Part shown: positions 23,632-31,417 of the stretch, piece after piece
Layout of the letters: each line of letters begins with the position of its first letter
Numbering within the stretch: the stretch's first letter is position 1
Origin: JALOAT01 sp041685115
Lineage (GTDB): Bacteria; Pseudomonadota; Gammaproteobacteria; Thiohalomonadales; Thiohalomonadaceae
DNA: 64,000 nt
Assembly (NCBI GenBank): GCA_041685115.1
Contig: JAWLGK010000017.1
Span: forward strand, 12,446-76,445
Direction: 5' to 3'
Notes under the pieces: generated by a model
What the model was told of the DNA's origin: nothing
Seen by the model: only the letters and a program-made list of their open reading frames with translations
Databases searched by the model: none
Made by a program: the position numbers and the translations under genes

Positions 23632-23685
23632 GGTGATGGTTCTCCTTTCGGTTTCTGTGCATTCTCGCCGGGGTTTTGAGGGTTT

Positions 23686-24003
23686 CTATCCCACGTTTTC
23701 CGAGTTTCCCGCACTGCCCGCCGGTTCGGCGCCGCGCAGTTGGGCGAGGCCCGCCACCTGCGATTTCAGCCACGAGTGCAAACGGCCGGCCACCCGCTCG
23801 GCGCGCTCGATGCGTGAAAGCGCGGCGAACGCGCCCGGTTCGCCCAGTTCAGCGGCGATCTCCTTGGCGGCCAGTCGCACGACAACTTCGGGCGTAGCAA
23901 CGTTGGCGGATTCTCGCAGGGTGGCAATGCACGCCTGGGCGACGCCCATGACAATGCCGTCCTGCTCCAGGTCGGCGGTGATGGTGTGGTCAGTGGTGCT
24001 CAT
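23686..24003 (-). CDS. Small element protein of unknown function
   Basis: A 105-residue acidic, helical protein: MSTTDHTITADLEQDGIVMG, then VATPEVVVRLAAKEIAAELG and IERAERVAGRLHSWLKSQVA. An AAGAGGAC sequence precedes the ATG and supports the start. No family recognised; position places it in the early/middle gene block of the element. Confidence 0.5.
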   Translation of the reverse strand: MSTTDHTITADLEQDGIVMGVAQACIATLRESANVATPEVVVRLAAKEIAAELGEPGAFAALSRIERAERVAGRLHSWLKSQVAGLAQLRGAEPAGSAGNSENVG

Positions 24004-24085
24004 GATCTTGGTCCTCTTGTTGGTGGTGATGAAACTAGCGTCGTGGCCGCCTGGGGAGCGCGGCCGATTTGATACGTTGGCCCGC

Positions 24086-24271
24086 TCAGTTGCGGCAGGT
24101 CTTTACCTTTCCGTCCTGCGTGTAGGCCACGGATGCGCCGCTCGTGAATTGGATGTACTCAACCCCCTCAACGCATACCTTCGAGAATCCGGTGGCCGTG
24201 GCTGTAACCCGGTCAGCCCAGCCACAGCCCGTGAGAATAAGTGCCGTGAGGAATCCCGCTGCAATCTTCAT
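24086..24271 (-). CDS. Small lipoprotein
   Basis: A 61-residue lipoprotein: signal MKIAAGFLTALILTGCG with lipobox LTGC, then a short mature domain (KVCVEGVEYIQFTSGASVAY, ending KVKTC) whose two Cys could form a disulphide. The mature pattern of a Cys, GVEY-QF-SGASVAY, then Cys recurs in small phage lipoproteins as I recall. GGAG lies just before the ATG. Its role is unknown. Confidence 0.6.
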   Translation of the reverse strand: MKIAAGFLTALILTGCGWADRVTATATGFSKVCVEGVEYIQFTSGASVAYTQDGKVKTCRN

Positions 24272-24340
24272 CGCTCCTCCAATTTGGCCCGCAGGCCCAC
24301 GGCGGCTGATATGAAACGAAACGATATGAATCCTCGCAGC

Positions 24341-25150
24341 TCACGCGGTCGCCCCTTCGGTCATGGCTTGCGCGCCCTCGGCAACGTCGGCGCCGCTGGC
24401 AATGTCGGGAAAGCGCCGGAGCGCCAGGGCCGCAGACTCGGCGGCTTCCTTGGCGCGCTCAACGGTGCTTACGAGCTTCGCGCCGGCCTTCATGTCCTCG
24501 AACTCCGGATTCAGTTCGGCGAAGCGCTCCAAGGCTGCGTGAGCCTCACGCTGGGCCGCTGAGACCGTGGCTACGGTCTGACCAAGGCACTCCATGCGGT
24601 CGTGCATCCGGCGCAGCCAGTCCATCTGCTCCAGCCGCGCCTGATCGAACTCGCGGAACATCCACGCGGAAACCTGCCGCTCCATGGTCATGCGGGCGCC
24701 CACCTCCCAGTCGTCCATGGCGCCGAAGAGGTAGTCGATGGAGACCTCGTAAACCTCGGCGGCCCGACGAATTACCCACAACGGCAGCGACTCGCGATCC
24801 GCAGGTGCTTCGAACGCAGCGAGCTTGGCCTTCGTGATGCCAATTCGCGCGGCGGCCTCCCACTGCTTCAGTCCGGTCAACTCTCGGGCCTCAGTGAGGC
24901 GTTGCCCAACGATCTTCACGACCGTCGCCGCCCTCAGATGCCGACCGCCAGGGGGCGCTTCCACCCCTTCGCCCATCTGTTCGCCGTCCTCGGGCCGCTG
25001 AGGCGCTTCCTCCGGTACCGGGGTTGGTTGGTGCTCCAACATGCTCGTTCTCGCCTCCTGTACGGTGTGCGCTGGTCTGGTGTTGGCGATCATCGCGGCG
25101 CGAACGGCCGCCGCTGTCGGCTTTTTCTGAAAGGGGAAAAAGTCGCTCAC
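24341..25150 (-). CDS. XRE-family HTH protein
   Basis: A 269-residue protein. The N-terminal 70 residues are low-complexity and Pro/Glu-rich. An HTH follows (TEARELTGLKQWEAAARIGI then TKAKLAAFE), then EVYEVSIDYLFGAMDDWEVG, the usual tail of XRE-type regulators, and a long helical C-terminus (REAHAALERFAELNPEFEDM). It overlaps the primase-helicase stop or start by four bases (ATGA), so it is part of the replication operon. It could be a DNA-binding replication accessory protein rather than a repressor. Confidence 0.7.
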   Translation of the reverse strand: MSDFFPFQKKPTAAAVRAAMIANTRPAHTVQEARTSMLEHQPTPVPEEAPQRPEDGEQMGEGVEAPPGGRHLRAATVVKIVGQRLTEARELTGLKQWEAAARIGITKAKLAAFEAPADRESLPLWVIRRAAEVYEVSIDYLFGAMDDWEVGARMTMERQVSAWMFREFDQARLEQMDWLRRMHDRMECLGQTVATVSAAQREAHAALERFAELNPEFEDMKAGAKLVSTVERAKEAAESAALALRRFPDIASGADVAEGAQAMTEGATA

Positions 25151-27024
25151 CGCACCCCCTCCAGGTCATCGGCTTCGGCCTGTTCGATCTCGCCTTGGGT
25201 GTAGTCGTCCGCTATGGAGTAATTCACGTAGCGCCAGGGCCGCCCGTCCGGCTTGCTCAGAAATTGGTGGCTCTCCCGGTCGAACCACAGCGCCGCCCGT
25301 GGCTCGTCGTCGCCGTTCCGTTGCTTTGCGCAGATCAGCATTGCCCCCGGCTGCTCCTGGATTTCCAGCGGCGCCGGGATGCCGTCGGCTTCGGCGCGGC
25401 GGATCGCCTCCTCGCGTTTCTTGTTGCGCCAGCAGAGCAAGAGCGTGTCCGTCATATCCGAAATGCCGCCGGTGCCCTTCACGTCGAACTTGCCCGGAGG
25501 CTTGTCCTCGGACTCGCCCTTTCGTGTGTGCGCAACCAACATCACGTGGGCATCGTGTTCTTTCGCGAAGTCCGTCAGCCGGTCAACGAACCGCTTCTGG
25601 CCGTTGTAATCGTCTTCAGCGAACCCGCACTTGGCGAGGTTGTCGATCACGAAGAGGCGGATGCCGTAGCGGCGGCGGGCGTAGGCGAACACGTCGAGAA
25701 TGCGATCAGCCTTTGCGGTGCCCACCACATCGAAGACCCAGAGCCGATCCGCGTACCACCGATGGATCGCGCGAATGTAGGGCTCGGATGGTACGGCCAT
25801 CGCCGCCGCCTGCCGGGTGAGCCTGCGAAGCCACTTGACCGGCTTGAACTCCATCGAGGCGATGCACGCGCGCTCCCCCTGCGATAGCGCCCCCAGGGTG
25901 AGGTGGCCGGCAATCTCGGACTTCCCGTGTCCGTTCACGCCAGCAAGAACGGACACCTCGCCAGGCCGGAAGAGCAACAGGCCGTGCAGCTTCCGCCAGG
26001 GCGGCAGGAACCCGCGCTCGGCCTCATCGGCCGGATAGAACTCGCGCACCACGTCATCGGCGTACAGGGCGGCGGAGCGGAGTTCGTCGGGGTCCAGCGT
26101 TCGGGCCGCTGTGAGGAGGTTGCGTGCTTGTGTGGGCGTCCACCCTGCCCGCAGCAGGTCGTTGGCGTCCTTGTGCGGCGCCGGCATCGTGACGACTCGG
26201 CAACGTTCGCGCCCCAGCCGCTCCGCGATCACGGCGGTGGCCTCTTGGCCTGGGCCGTCGGCGTCAAGCGCCAAGTAAATCGTGTCGAACCGCTCCAGGT
26301 GCTGGAACTCGTGTTCGATCCACTGCTGCTTGGCTCCGCTGCCACCGCCAAACGGCACCGACAGGGCGGGAGCGCCAAGCTGAAACATGCTCATGGCGTC
26401 CACCTCGCCTTCGGTGATAGTCACCTCGCGGGCGTTGTCGGGGATGGCTTGCCAGCCGAACAGGCACGGCTGGGTGTCCTTCTCCACCCGCACTTGCTTC
26501 TTGCCGTTGGGCCGGTCGAGGCCCAGATACTTCACCGCAATGAGGTCGCCATCGCGCAGGGAGGGGAGCACGATTTCGCGCCCCCGCTCGGCAACGCGGT
26601 AGGCGGCCAGGGTATCGGGGGTCAATCCGCGCTCGCGGGTGAGGTAGTCGAGCACGGGGGAGCCGTCGCGCGGGGCTTGGCACTTCGGCCGCTCAGGGCG
26701 CCGGTACTCTTGGCGCCGATGGCCGGCGAACTCGGGATCGCGCACGCCAAGATGGGCCTTGGCCTCGGCGATGGCCTGAGCCAGCGGAATCGACCGGCAG
26801 GCGGCCCAAAGGTCCAGGAGGTCGCCGCTCTCCCCCGTCGCGAAGTCACCCCACACACCAGTCTTCTCGCCGGTCAGGTGCACCCCCAAGCTTTTGCCGG
26901 CCTCGCCGTCGGTCGAGCCGGCGCGCCACTCGTGACCCTCGCGCTTGCCATTGGGCAGCAGCAGCTTTGCCACGGCCTCCGCGTCGCGGGCGAGCATGGC
27001 GGCAATGTCGCGCGCCGTCGTCAT
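25147..27024 (-). CDS. Toprim primase-helicase (T7 gp4/Twinkle-like)
   Basis: A 625-residue replication protein. The N-terminus (HEWRAGSTDGEAGKSLGVHL then GVWGDFATGESGDLLDLW) is the primase-associated domain but lacks an obvious CHC2 zinc finger. The Toprim domain has VTITEGEVDAMSMFQLG and LALDADGPGQEA. The RecA-like helicase domain has Walker A GVNGHGKSE, the Walker B-like RLFVIDNLAKCG and VMLVAHTRKGE. It would open and prime the element origin. The start ATG at 27024 overlaps the upstream stop (ATGA). Such proteins are standard in phages and satellites. Confidence 0.85.
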   Translation of the reverse strand: MTTARDIAAMLARDAEAVAKLLLPNGKREGHEWRAGSTDGEAGKSLGVHLTGEKTGVWGDFATGESGDLLDLWAACRSIPLAQAIAEAKAHLGVRDPEFAGHRRQEYRRPERPKCQAPRDGSPVLDYLTRERGLTPDTLAAYRVAERGREIVLPSLRDGDLIAVKYLGLDRPNGKKQVRVEKDTQPCLFGWQAIPDNAREVTITEGEVDAMSMFQLGAPALSVPFGGGSGAKQQWIEHEFQHLERFDTIYLALDADGPGQEATAVIAERLGRERCRVVTMPAPHKDANDLLRAGWTPTQARNLLTAARTLDPDELRSAALYADDVVREFYPADEAERGFLPPWRKLHGLLLFRPGEVSVLAGVNGHGKSEIAGHLTLGALSQGERACIASMEFKPVKWLRRLTRQAAAMAVPSEPYIRAIHRWYADRLWVFDVVGTAKADRILDVFAYARRRYGIRLFVIDNLAKCGFAEDDYNGQKRFVDRLTDFAKEHDAHVMLVAHTRKGESEDKPPGKFDVKGTGGISDMTDTLLLCWRNKKREEAIRRAEADGIPAPLEIQEQPGAMLICAKQRNGDDEPRAALWFDRESHQFLSKPDGRPWRYVNYSIADDYTQGEIEQAEADDLEGVR

Positions 27025-27767
27025 ACCGCCCCCACGAGCCAGTCGGGTCTCTCCGCTGGGGCTGGCGTGCCCCTCCGGCTTTCGAGGTACTTTCGAACCC
27101 ACGGGATCGGTTCGCTGACATCCTCGCGTTCGGCGCGCTCGATAGCCTGGACCACGGCGGCGTCGCCGTGATTCTTCCGCATCAGGCCCAGAAAGCTACG
27201 TGCCCCCTTCGCCGCGCAGCCCTTCGCCGTCAGGAAGGCGAGGCAATCGCCAAAGATTGGATCTGGCGCCGGCGCGGTCGCTGTTGCTGGCGTTGCCGAA
27301 TCCGAATTGCCCGGCGGCGCGGCGGCGCCAGCCGAAGGCGGAACCTCCGAAGGAGGGTTAAGGGAATCAGGAATCAGTAAGAGGGAATCAGCCGGGCCGG
27401 TTCTGTGCTCGCCCTGGTCCTGTACCGTGCAAGCACTGTGCTCGCCCGGTGCCGGTATCGTGCTTCCCGATTCCCGGCAGTGCGGGTTCTGGTGCTTGGT
27501 GAAGTTCAGCACCTGGATGAACCGCTCATTTCCAACGTGGTAACGCAGGATGAAGCCGGCGTCGTGAAGCTCGCCCAGCATGTCGTCCACGCTGCCGTCG
27601 TCGTAGGGCAAGATTTCGGCGCGGATGCGCTTCGGACGGTCTTCGAGGCGGCCTTCGCGGTCGGCAAGGCACCAGAGGCCGGCGAACAGCAGCCGGGCCA
27701 GAGGCGAGCACTCCGCCAAGGTCTCGTTCTTGAAGAAGCCGGGCTTGATGTTGCGGGCACGGGCCAC
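27021..27767 (-). CDS. Replication-initiator-like protein (DnaD/phage O-like)
   Basis: A 248-residue protein starting at GTG (MARARNIKPGFFKNETLAEC). The N-terminal winged-helix region (SPLARLLFAGLWCLADREGR; LPYDDGSVDDMLGELHDAGF; VLNFTKHQNPHCRE) is typical of phage replication-initiation proteins that bind the origin and recruit the helicase. A Ser/Pro/Ala-rich linker leads to a C-terminal helical domain (VVQAIERAEREDVSEPIPWV then RKYLESR). It directly precedes the primase-helicase with a four-base overlap, the usual order of an initiator and helicase pair. Confidence 0.75.
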   Translation of the reverse strand: MARARNIKPGFFKNETLAECSPLARLLFAGLWCLADREGRLEDRPKRIRAEILPYDDGSVDDMLGELHDAGFILRYHVGNERFIQVLNFTKHQNPHCRESGSTIPAPGEHSACTVQDQGEHRTGPADSLLLIPDSLNPPSEVPPSAGAAAPPGNSDSATPATATAPAPDPIFGDCLAFLTAKGCAAKGARSFLGLMRKNHGDAAVVQAIERAEREDVSEPIPWVRKYLESRRGTPAPAERPDWLVGAV

Positions 27768-27769
27768 GG

Positions 27770-27940
27770 TCAGGCCCCCGTCAGGTGAGCGATCAGGTGG
27801 TCGCGGACCTGCCGGACTTCAGCGACCTTGGCCGCGCGGGTGCGCCGGGTGGCGACCATACGCGCGTGGTGGAACGCTGCGCGCAGGTGGGCAGATCGGG
27901 CCAGGGCGGCGGCCAAGTGATGGCTGTAGGTATTCCGCAT
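27770..27940 (-). CDS. 56-residue His/Arg-rich element protein
   Basis: A short frame, MRNTYSHHLAAALARSAHLR then AAFHHARMVATRRTRAAKVA, ending two bases before the GTG of the replication-initiator-like gene. The sequence is basic and helical. It fits the packed operon between the AlpA-like gene and the initiator, which supports it, but no family is recognised and no strong ribosome-binding site is seen. Confidence 0.45.
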   Translation of the reverse strand: MRNTYSHHLAAALARSAHLRAAFHHARMVATRRTRAAKVAEVRQVRDHLIAHLTGA

Positions 27941-27951
27941 GCCGTGCGCCC

Positions 27952-28206
27952 TCAGTTGGCGGCGCCGTGGTTCTGCTCACGGCTCGCGATCCAGGTGCGG
28001 ATGTCCTCGACCTTCCAGGCGGTGACTTTTTCAGAAAGCTTGATGGGCGCAGGGAAATCACCGCGCTTCACCATCCGCCATAAGGTCGGCGCGCTGAACG
28101 GGAAGATTCCTGTGGTGGCCGGGCGTCGCTTGCGGGCTGGCTTACTGACCAGTTGTGTTTCGCGGAGATAGCCGGTTTCGGGGATCGTTACGGGCCGCGA
28201 TGTCAT
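27952..28206 (-). CDS. AlpA-family HTH regulator/excisionase (right)
   Basis: An 84-residue protein. The pattern FPFSAPTLWRMVKRGDFPAP then IKLSEKVTAWKVEDIRTWIA is the canonical AlpA winged-HTH signature, stronger than in the left copy. An N-terminal tail (MTSRPVTIPETGYLRETQLV) precedes it. Position just beyond the integrase block and at the head of the replication operon is typical for AlpA, which activates integrase or acts as a recombination directionality factor in satellites. GAGAGGTCACC-like sequence lies upstream as a transcript leader. Confidence 0.8.
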   Translation of the reverse strand: MTSRPVTIPETGYLRETQLVSKPARKRRPATTGIFPFSAPTLWRMVKRGDFPAPIKLSEKVTAWKVEDIRTWIASREQNHGAAN

Positions 28207-28276
28207 GAGAGGTCACCTGTAGTGTCGTGAGGTGACCCGTATTAAATTGACGCGAGGTGAAACAAAAAAGGCGTGT

Positions 28277-28325
28277 CCGCCGGAGACTGACCAGCCTCCG
28301 GCGTACAGTGTGCAGTCTCCGGCGG
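28277..28325 (-). terminator. Rho-independent-type hairpin, minus strand
   Basis: CCGCCGGAGACTG (28277-28289) and CAGTCTCCGGCGG (28313-28325) are a perfect 13-bp inverted repeat. Read on the minus strand, TTTTTTG follows about seven bases after the stem. It lies just past the stop at 28332 and upstream of the AlpA-like gene, so it probably ends the integrase-side transcript. Confidence 0.6.
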
Positions 28326-28331
28326 AGACTG

Positions 28332-28901
28332 TTACTTGCCGCCTGCCAGCTCTTTGGCTCGCTCACGGATTGAGTCGTATGCCCACCGGTAACTCCGGGT
28401 TGCTCCATCTATGCGCTGTTCATCAAGCCAAATGAGAAGTTTTTTTGCTGCTTCAGGATGGCTCGCGAACTCGCCGCGCCTGCGCTCCCATTCCGCCAGG
28501 AAGACATCCTTCACTGCCCTATTTCTGTCGTGCCTTTGTTCATTCGCGTTATCAGAAGCCTTCTTCCTTCTGTCTTTCTCAATCTCGCCGAGAATGCTGC
28601 CTGTGCATGCAGATTCCTCGACCTTCGCGAGCTGTACCATTGAGTGAAGGACTTCCGGGCGAATGGAAATCTGAGACACCAGACTGGTCAGATCTCTATT
28701 GCGAAGCAACACGGTACGCCGACAGGAGTAATACAGCGCCACGGCAAGAAGCTCAGTGAAGCGGTAGCCGGTCAAGGCTTTCCATTCGTCAACCCAGGAA
28801 TCAATGTTATCTCGCGATAACTCCAGTTCTCTCTGAACCTCCTCAGGTGCAAAGAGCAAGAGTTTCGCCACGTCTTCAATAGTCGGATCTCGAACCCACA
28901 T
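28332..28901 (-). CDS. Hypothetical element protein
   Basis: A 189-residue helical protein starting MWVRDPTIEDVAKLLLFAPE; AGGGGG lies six bases before the ATG and sets the start. Central segments ALTGYRFTELLAVALYYSCR and ISIRPEVLHSMVQLAKVEES are followed by a charged C-terminus (EWERRRGEFASHPEAAKKLL). No family is recognised. It lies between the integrase and the AlpA-like gene and is lower in GC than neighbouring chromosomal genes, compatible with a cargo (accessory or defence) gene acquired separately. Confidence 0.6.
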   Translation of the reverse strand: MWVRDPTIEDVAKLLLFAPEEVQRELELSRDNIDSWVDEWKALTGYRFTELLAVALYYSCRRTVLLRNRDLTSLVSQISIRPEVLHSMVQLAKVEESACTGSILGEIEKDRRKKASDNANEQRHDRNRAVKDVFLAEWERRRGEFASHPEAAKKLLIWLDEQRIDGATRSYRWAYDSIRERAKELAGGK

Positions 28902-28998
28902 AGCGCCCCCTATCAGCGCACCCTTGAAGAGGAAGCCGCGCCGGCCGGGGAAGGGTGCCCCGGTTGTCTCCCCGTCGGGATAGGCGCGGCTGTACTCG

Positions 28999-30261
28999 TT
29001 ACGATGCGGCCCGCGTCTCCTTGCGCAGCGGCACCACGTTCCAATCCTTCCCCTCCTCGCACGCCACGATGAAGGTGGCCAGTTTCGCCAGGGCTTCCTT
29101 GCGCTCTTCGAAATAGATGTGCCGGTCGTAGATGCCCTCAACGCCCTTGATTTTGTGGTTCAGGCATCGCTCGGCGATGTGCGGATCAGTTCCTAGTGCC
29201 GCGAGGTGAGTCCGGGCGGTTCGTCGGAGATCGTGGACGGTGAAAGAGGGAAGCCCATGCTTGACCTTCGCCAGGGCCACAGAGAGGGTCGATTCGCAGA
29301 CGTGGGGAAGCATCCGGTTCTGCATCTTGCGGGCCGGCAATACCCAAGCGCTGTTGCCGGCGAAGCGTTTCAATTCTTTCAGCCATCCCACTGCCTGGGG
29401 CGGTAGCGGGATATCGATGGCAGTGTTGGTCTTTGTCCGCTCGGCCGGCAGATACCAGACAGCATTGTCCAGGTCGAACTCCGCCCATGGCGCGGCCATA
29501 AACTCCATCTTGCGCACCGCCAGCACCAACAGCAGCTTGACCGTCAGGCCGTTCTCGACGCTGAAGCCCTTGGCGTTACGCATGGCCTCGAACAGCGTAA
29601 CCAGCTCGTCGCGGGACAAGGCGCGGTCGCGGGCCTCCTCCTTGCCGCCGGCGTCGTTCAGGTCGAAGGCAGCGGCAGGGTTGAATTCGATCATGTGCCG
29701 CTTCACGGCGTAGTCGAACATCCGCCGCACCCATCGCAGCACGTCGTTGGCGATGGTCGGGGCGCCGCGCTTGACGATGGTCTGGAGCATCGCATCGACG
29801 TGCAGCGGCTTCACGTCCTCGATGTTCAGCTTGCCGATGTTCGGCTTGATGTCCTTCTCGATACGGCTGCGCACGATGTTGGGATGCTTCCAGCGGCCCA
29901 GGATCATGCGCTCGAAATACTCATCCGCCAGTTGCCCGACCGTCACGGCGTGCTTCTCGGCCTCGATCTTGGCCAGGGCCTCGGCCTTGCGCTCCTGCTT
30001 CTCGCCGGCCACGTCGTGCCCCAAGGCCACGCGGGCGGAAAGCTCTTTCGCCTGCTTGCGGGCATCAGCAAGGGACAGCTCGCGATAGCTGCCCAGGCTC
30101 ATCACCCGCGCCTTGCCTCCGAAGCGGTAGCGAAAGCGCCACGTCGGAACCGCGTCATTCCCGCGGAACCGCAGGTACAGCCCATCGCCGTCGCCGCGTC
30201 CCTCGAACCGCTCGCCGGCCTTGATCCAGTTGCGGATCTGCACGTCCGTCAGTTTGCCCAT
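28999..30261 (-). CDS. int: Tyrosine recombinase integrase (P4/DUF4102 type)
   Basis: A 420-residue integrase. The N-terminal arm-binding domain of the P4 type is visible (GLYLRFRGNDAVPTWRFRYR; SLADARKQAKELSARVALGH). The catalytic residues are the first Arg in LLLVLAVRKMEFM, the HxxR box in HDLRRTARTHLAALG, and a His-Tyr tail in CLNHKIKGVEGIYDRHIYFE with Tyr as nucleophile. The start MGKLTDVQIRNWIKAGERFE has GAGG upstream. It lies 180 bp from attR and reads inward, as integrases of this family do. It should catalyse integration at the yicC 3' end. Confidence 0.93.
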   Translation of the reverse strand: MGKLTDVQIRNWIKAGERFEGRGDGDGLYLRFRGNDAVPTWRFRYRFGGKARVMSLGSYRELSLADARKQAKELSARVALGHDVAGEKQERKAEALAKIEAEKHAVTVGQLADEYFERMILGRWKHPNIVRSRIEKDIKPNIGKLNIEDVKPLHVDAMLQTIVKRGAPTIANDVLRWVRRMFDYAVKRHMIEFNPAAAFDLNDAGGKEEARDRALSRDELVTLFEAMRNAKGFSVENGLTVKLLLVLAVRKMEFMAAPWAEFDLDNAVWYLPAERTKTNTAIDIPLPPQAVGWLKELKRFAGNSAWVLPARKMQNRMLPHVCESTLSVALAKVKHGLPSFTVHDLRRTARTHLAALGTDPHIAERCLNHKIKGVEGIYDRHIYFEERKEALAKLATFIVACEEGKDWNVVPLRKETRAAS

Positions 30262-30277
30262 GTCACCGCCTCGCCAT

Positions 30278-30330
30278 GTGTACCCATTCCCGTGTACCCA
30301 ATCCCTCATCAGGTACACGCTTGGGTACAC
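30278..30330. promoter_or_regulatory. Right-end TGGGTACAC repeats (putative integrase/excisionase arm sites)
   Basis: GTGTACCCA occurs at 30278-30286 and 30292-30300, and TGGGTACAC at 30322-30330 with a degenerate copy starting 30311. GGTACACGCTTGGGTACAC (30312-30330) is identical to 16296-16314. They also lie in the int leader, so self-regulation of integrase is possible. Confidence 0.6.
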
Positions 30331-30438
30331 GCCCATTCTGAGATTTGGTGAGCCAACATGCAACGACAGGAAACAAAAAAGCCCGACAGCATCAAGGCTT
30401 ACCTGGCTTCCTGAGATAACGTGAGACTAGGTGAATCG

Positions 30439-31302
30439 TTATTCGATGTTTTGCACCTGTTCGCGCATCTGTTCAATGAGAACCTTGAGCTCCACGGCCA
30501 CGCGGGTGGTCTCCGCATCGGCCGACTTGGAACCCAGGGTGTTGGCCTCGCGGTTGAGTTCCTGCATGAGGAAATCCAGCCGCCGGCCCACCGGCTGCAT
30601 CTGCTCCAGCACACGGCGCACTTCGGCGATGTGGGTCTCCAGGCGATCCAGCTCCTCGGCCACGTCGATGCGCGTGGCGAACACGACCATCTCCTGTTCG
30701 AGCCGCTGCCCATCCAGTTCGGCCTTCACCTCGGCCAAGCGCTCCACGAGACGCTCGCGGAAACGCGCCTGCACCTCGGGGAGGCGCGCCCGCACCGTGG
30801 GCAACTGGGCGGTCATGGCGTCACAGCGCTGGCGGATGAGCTCGGCCAGCTTGGCACCCTCGCGGGCGCGGGCCTCGTTGAGTTCGCCGAGGGAGCGATC
30901 GAGCAGGGCGAGGGCGTCGGCGTGCAGACGCTCCAGATCGGGCGCCGGGGCCTGCAACACGCCGGGCCAGCGCAGGATGTCCATGGAGTTCACCGGCGCA
31001 GCGTCATAGACCAGGCCGTCGACCTCACGACTGAGCTGCGCCAGGGTGGCGGCCAGGGCGTGGTTGAGGGCGAGTTGGCCGGCGGACGCGGGCGCCGGCG
31101 TGAAACGCAGGGCGCAGTCCACCTTGCCGCGTGAAAGCGCCGCACCGATGCGCTCCCGCAGCGCACCTTCGAGCACGCGCAGGTCGTCCGGCAGCCGCAT
31201 GGAGACTTCCAGATATCGGTGATTCACCGAGCGCAGTTCGAGGGCCAGGACCCCATAGTCGCCGTGGGTCTCCTGCCGGGCAAAAGCGGTCATACTTCTC
31301 AA
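30439..31302 (-). CDS. yicC: YicC family endoribonuclease-like protein
   Basis: A 287-residue YicC protein (the family has been linked to RNA cleavage and stress in E. coli). Family blocks are RSMTAFARQETHGDYG, ELRSVNHRYLEVSMRLPDDL, SRGKVDCALRF and the C-terminal GRRLDFLMQELNREANTLGS then KSADAETTRVAVELKVLIEQ. I start it at TTG 31302: GGAGA lies eight bases upstream and it yields LRSMTAFAR, matching the usual MIRSMTAFAR; the ATG at 31293 would be too far from the ribosome-binding site. The 3' end is the integration site of the element. Confidence 0.93.
   Translation of the reverse strand: MRSMTAFARQETHGDYGVLALELRSVNHRYLEVSMRLPDDLRVLEGALRERIGAALSRGKVDCALRFTPAPASAGQLALNHALAATLAQLSREVDGLVYDAAPVNSMDILRWPGVLQAPAPDLERLHADALALLDRSLGELNEARAREGAKLAELIRQRCDAMTAQLPTVRARLPEVQARFRERLVERLAEVKAELDGQRLEQEMVVFATRIDVAEELDRLETHIAEVRRVLEQMQPVGRRLDFLMQELNREANTLGSKSADAETTRVAVELKVLIEQMREQVQNIE
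30441..30459. other. attR, right attachment repeat in the yicC 3' end
   Basis: ATTCGATGTTTTGCACCTG covers the last codons and stop of yicC and pairs with 16215-16231. The stop is TAA here; joining the yicC side to the gmk side through the shared ATTCGATGTT would instead give GAATGA, a TGA overlapping the gmk ATG. Confidence 0.7.
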
Positions 31303-31417
31303 TTTCGAGCTCTCCTGCGCGGAAAAGAGCGCCATGGTAACCGAAAACCGTCCCCCCGGGAGAAGGCCATCCGGCCCTGTGGTAGGCTACCGCGGTGGAC
31401 CGGCGAACGGTCATGGC

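Larger units (their letters stand above)
16215..30459. mobile_element. Integrated PICI-like phage satellite or reduced prophage at the yicC-gmk junction
   Basis: A 14.2-kb block interrupts the normally adjacent yicC and gmk. Short imperfect direct repeats (16215-16231 and 30441-30459) bound it. It holds a tyrosine integrase beside the right end, AlpA-like regulators near both ends, a primase-helicase, a replication-initiator-like gene, XRE and other HTH proteins, two tandem small-terminase-like genes, a HigBA-type pair, two small lipoproteins and many short unknown genes. No large terminase, portal, capsid, protease or recognisable tail gene is present. Integrase plus AlpA plus primase plus small terminase is the core set of Gram-negative phage-inducible chromosomal islands, so a satellite is my preferred reading; a decayed prophage is the alternative. 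Confidence 0.75.
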
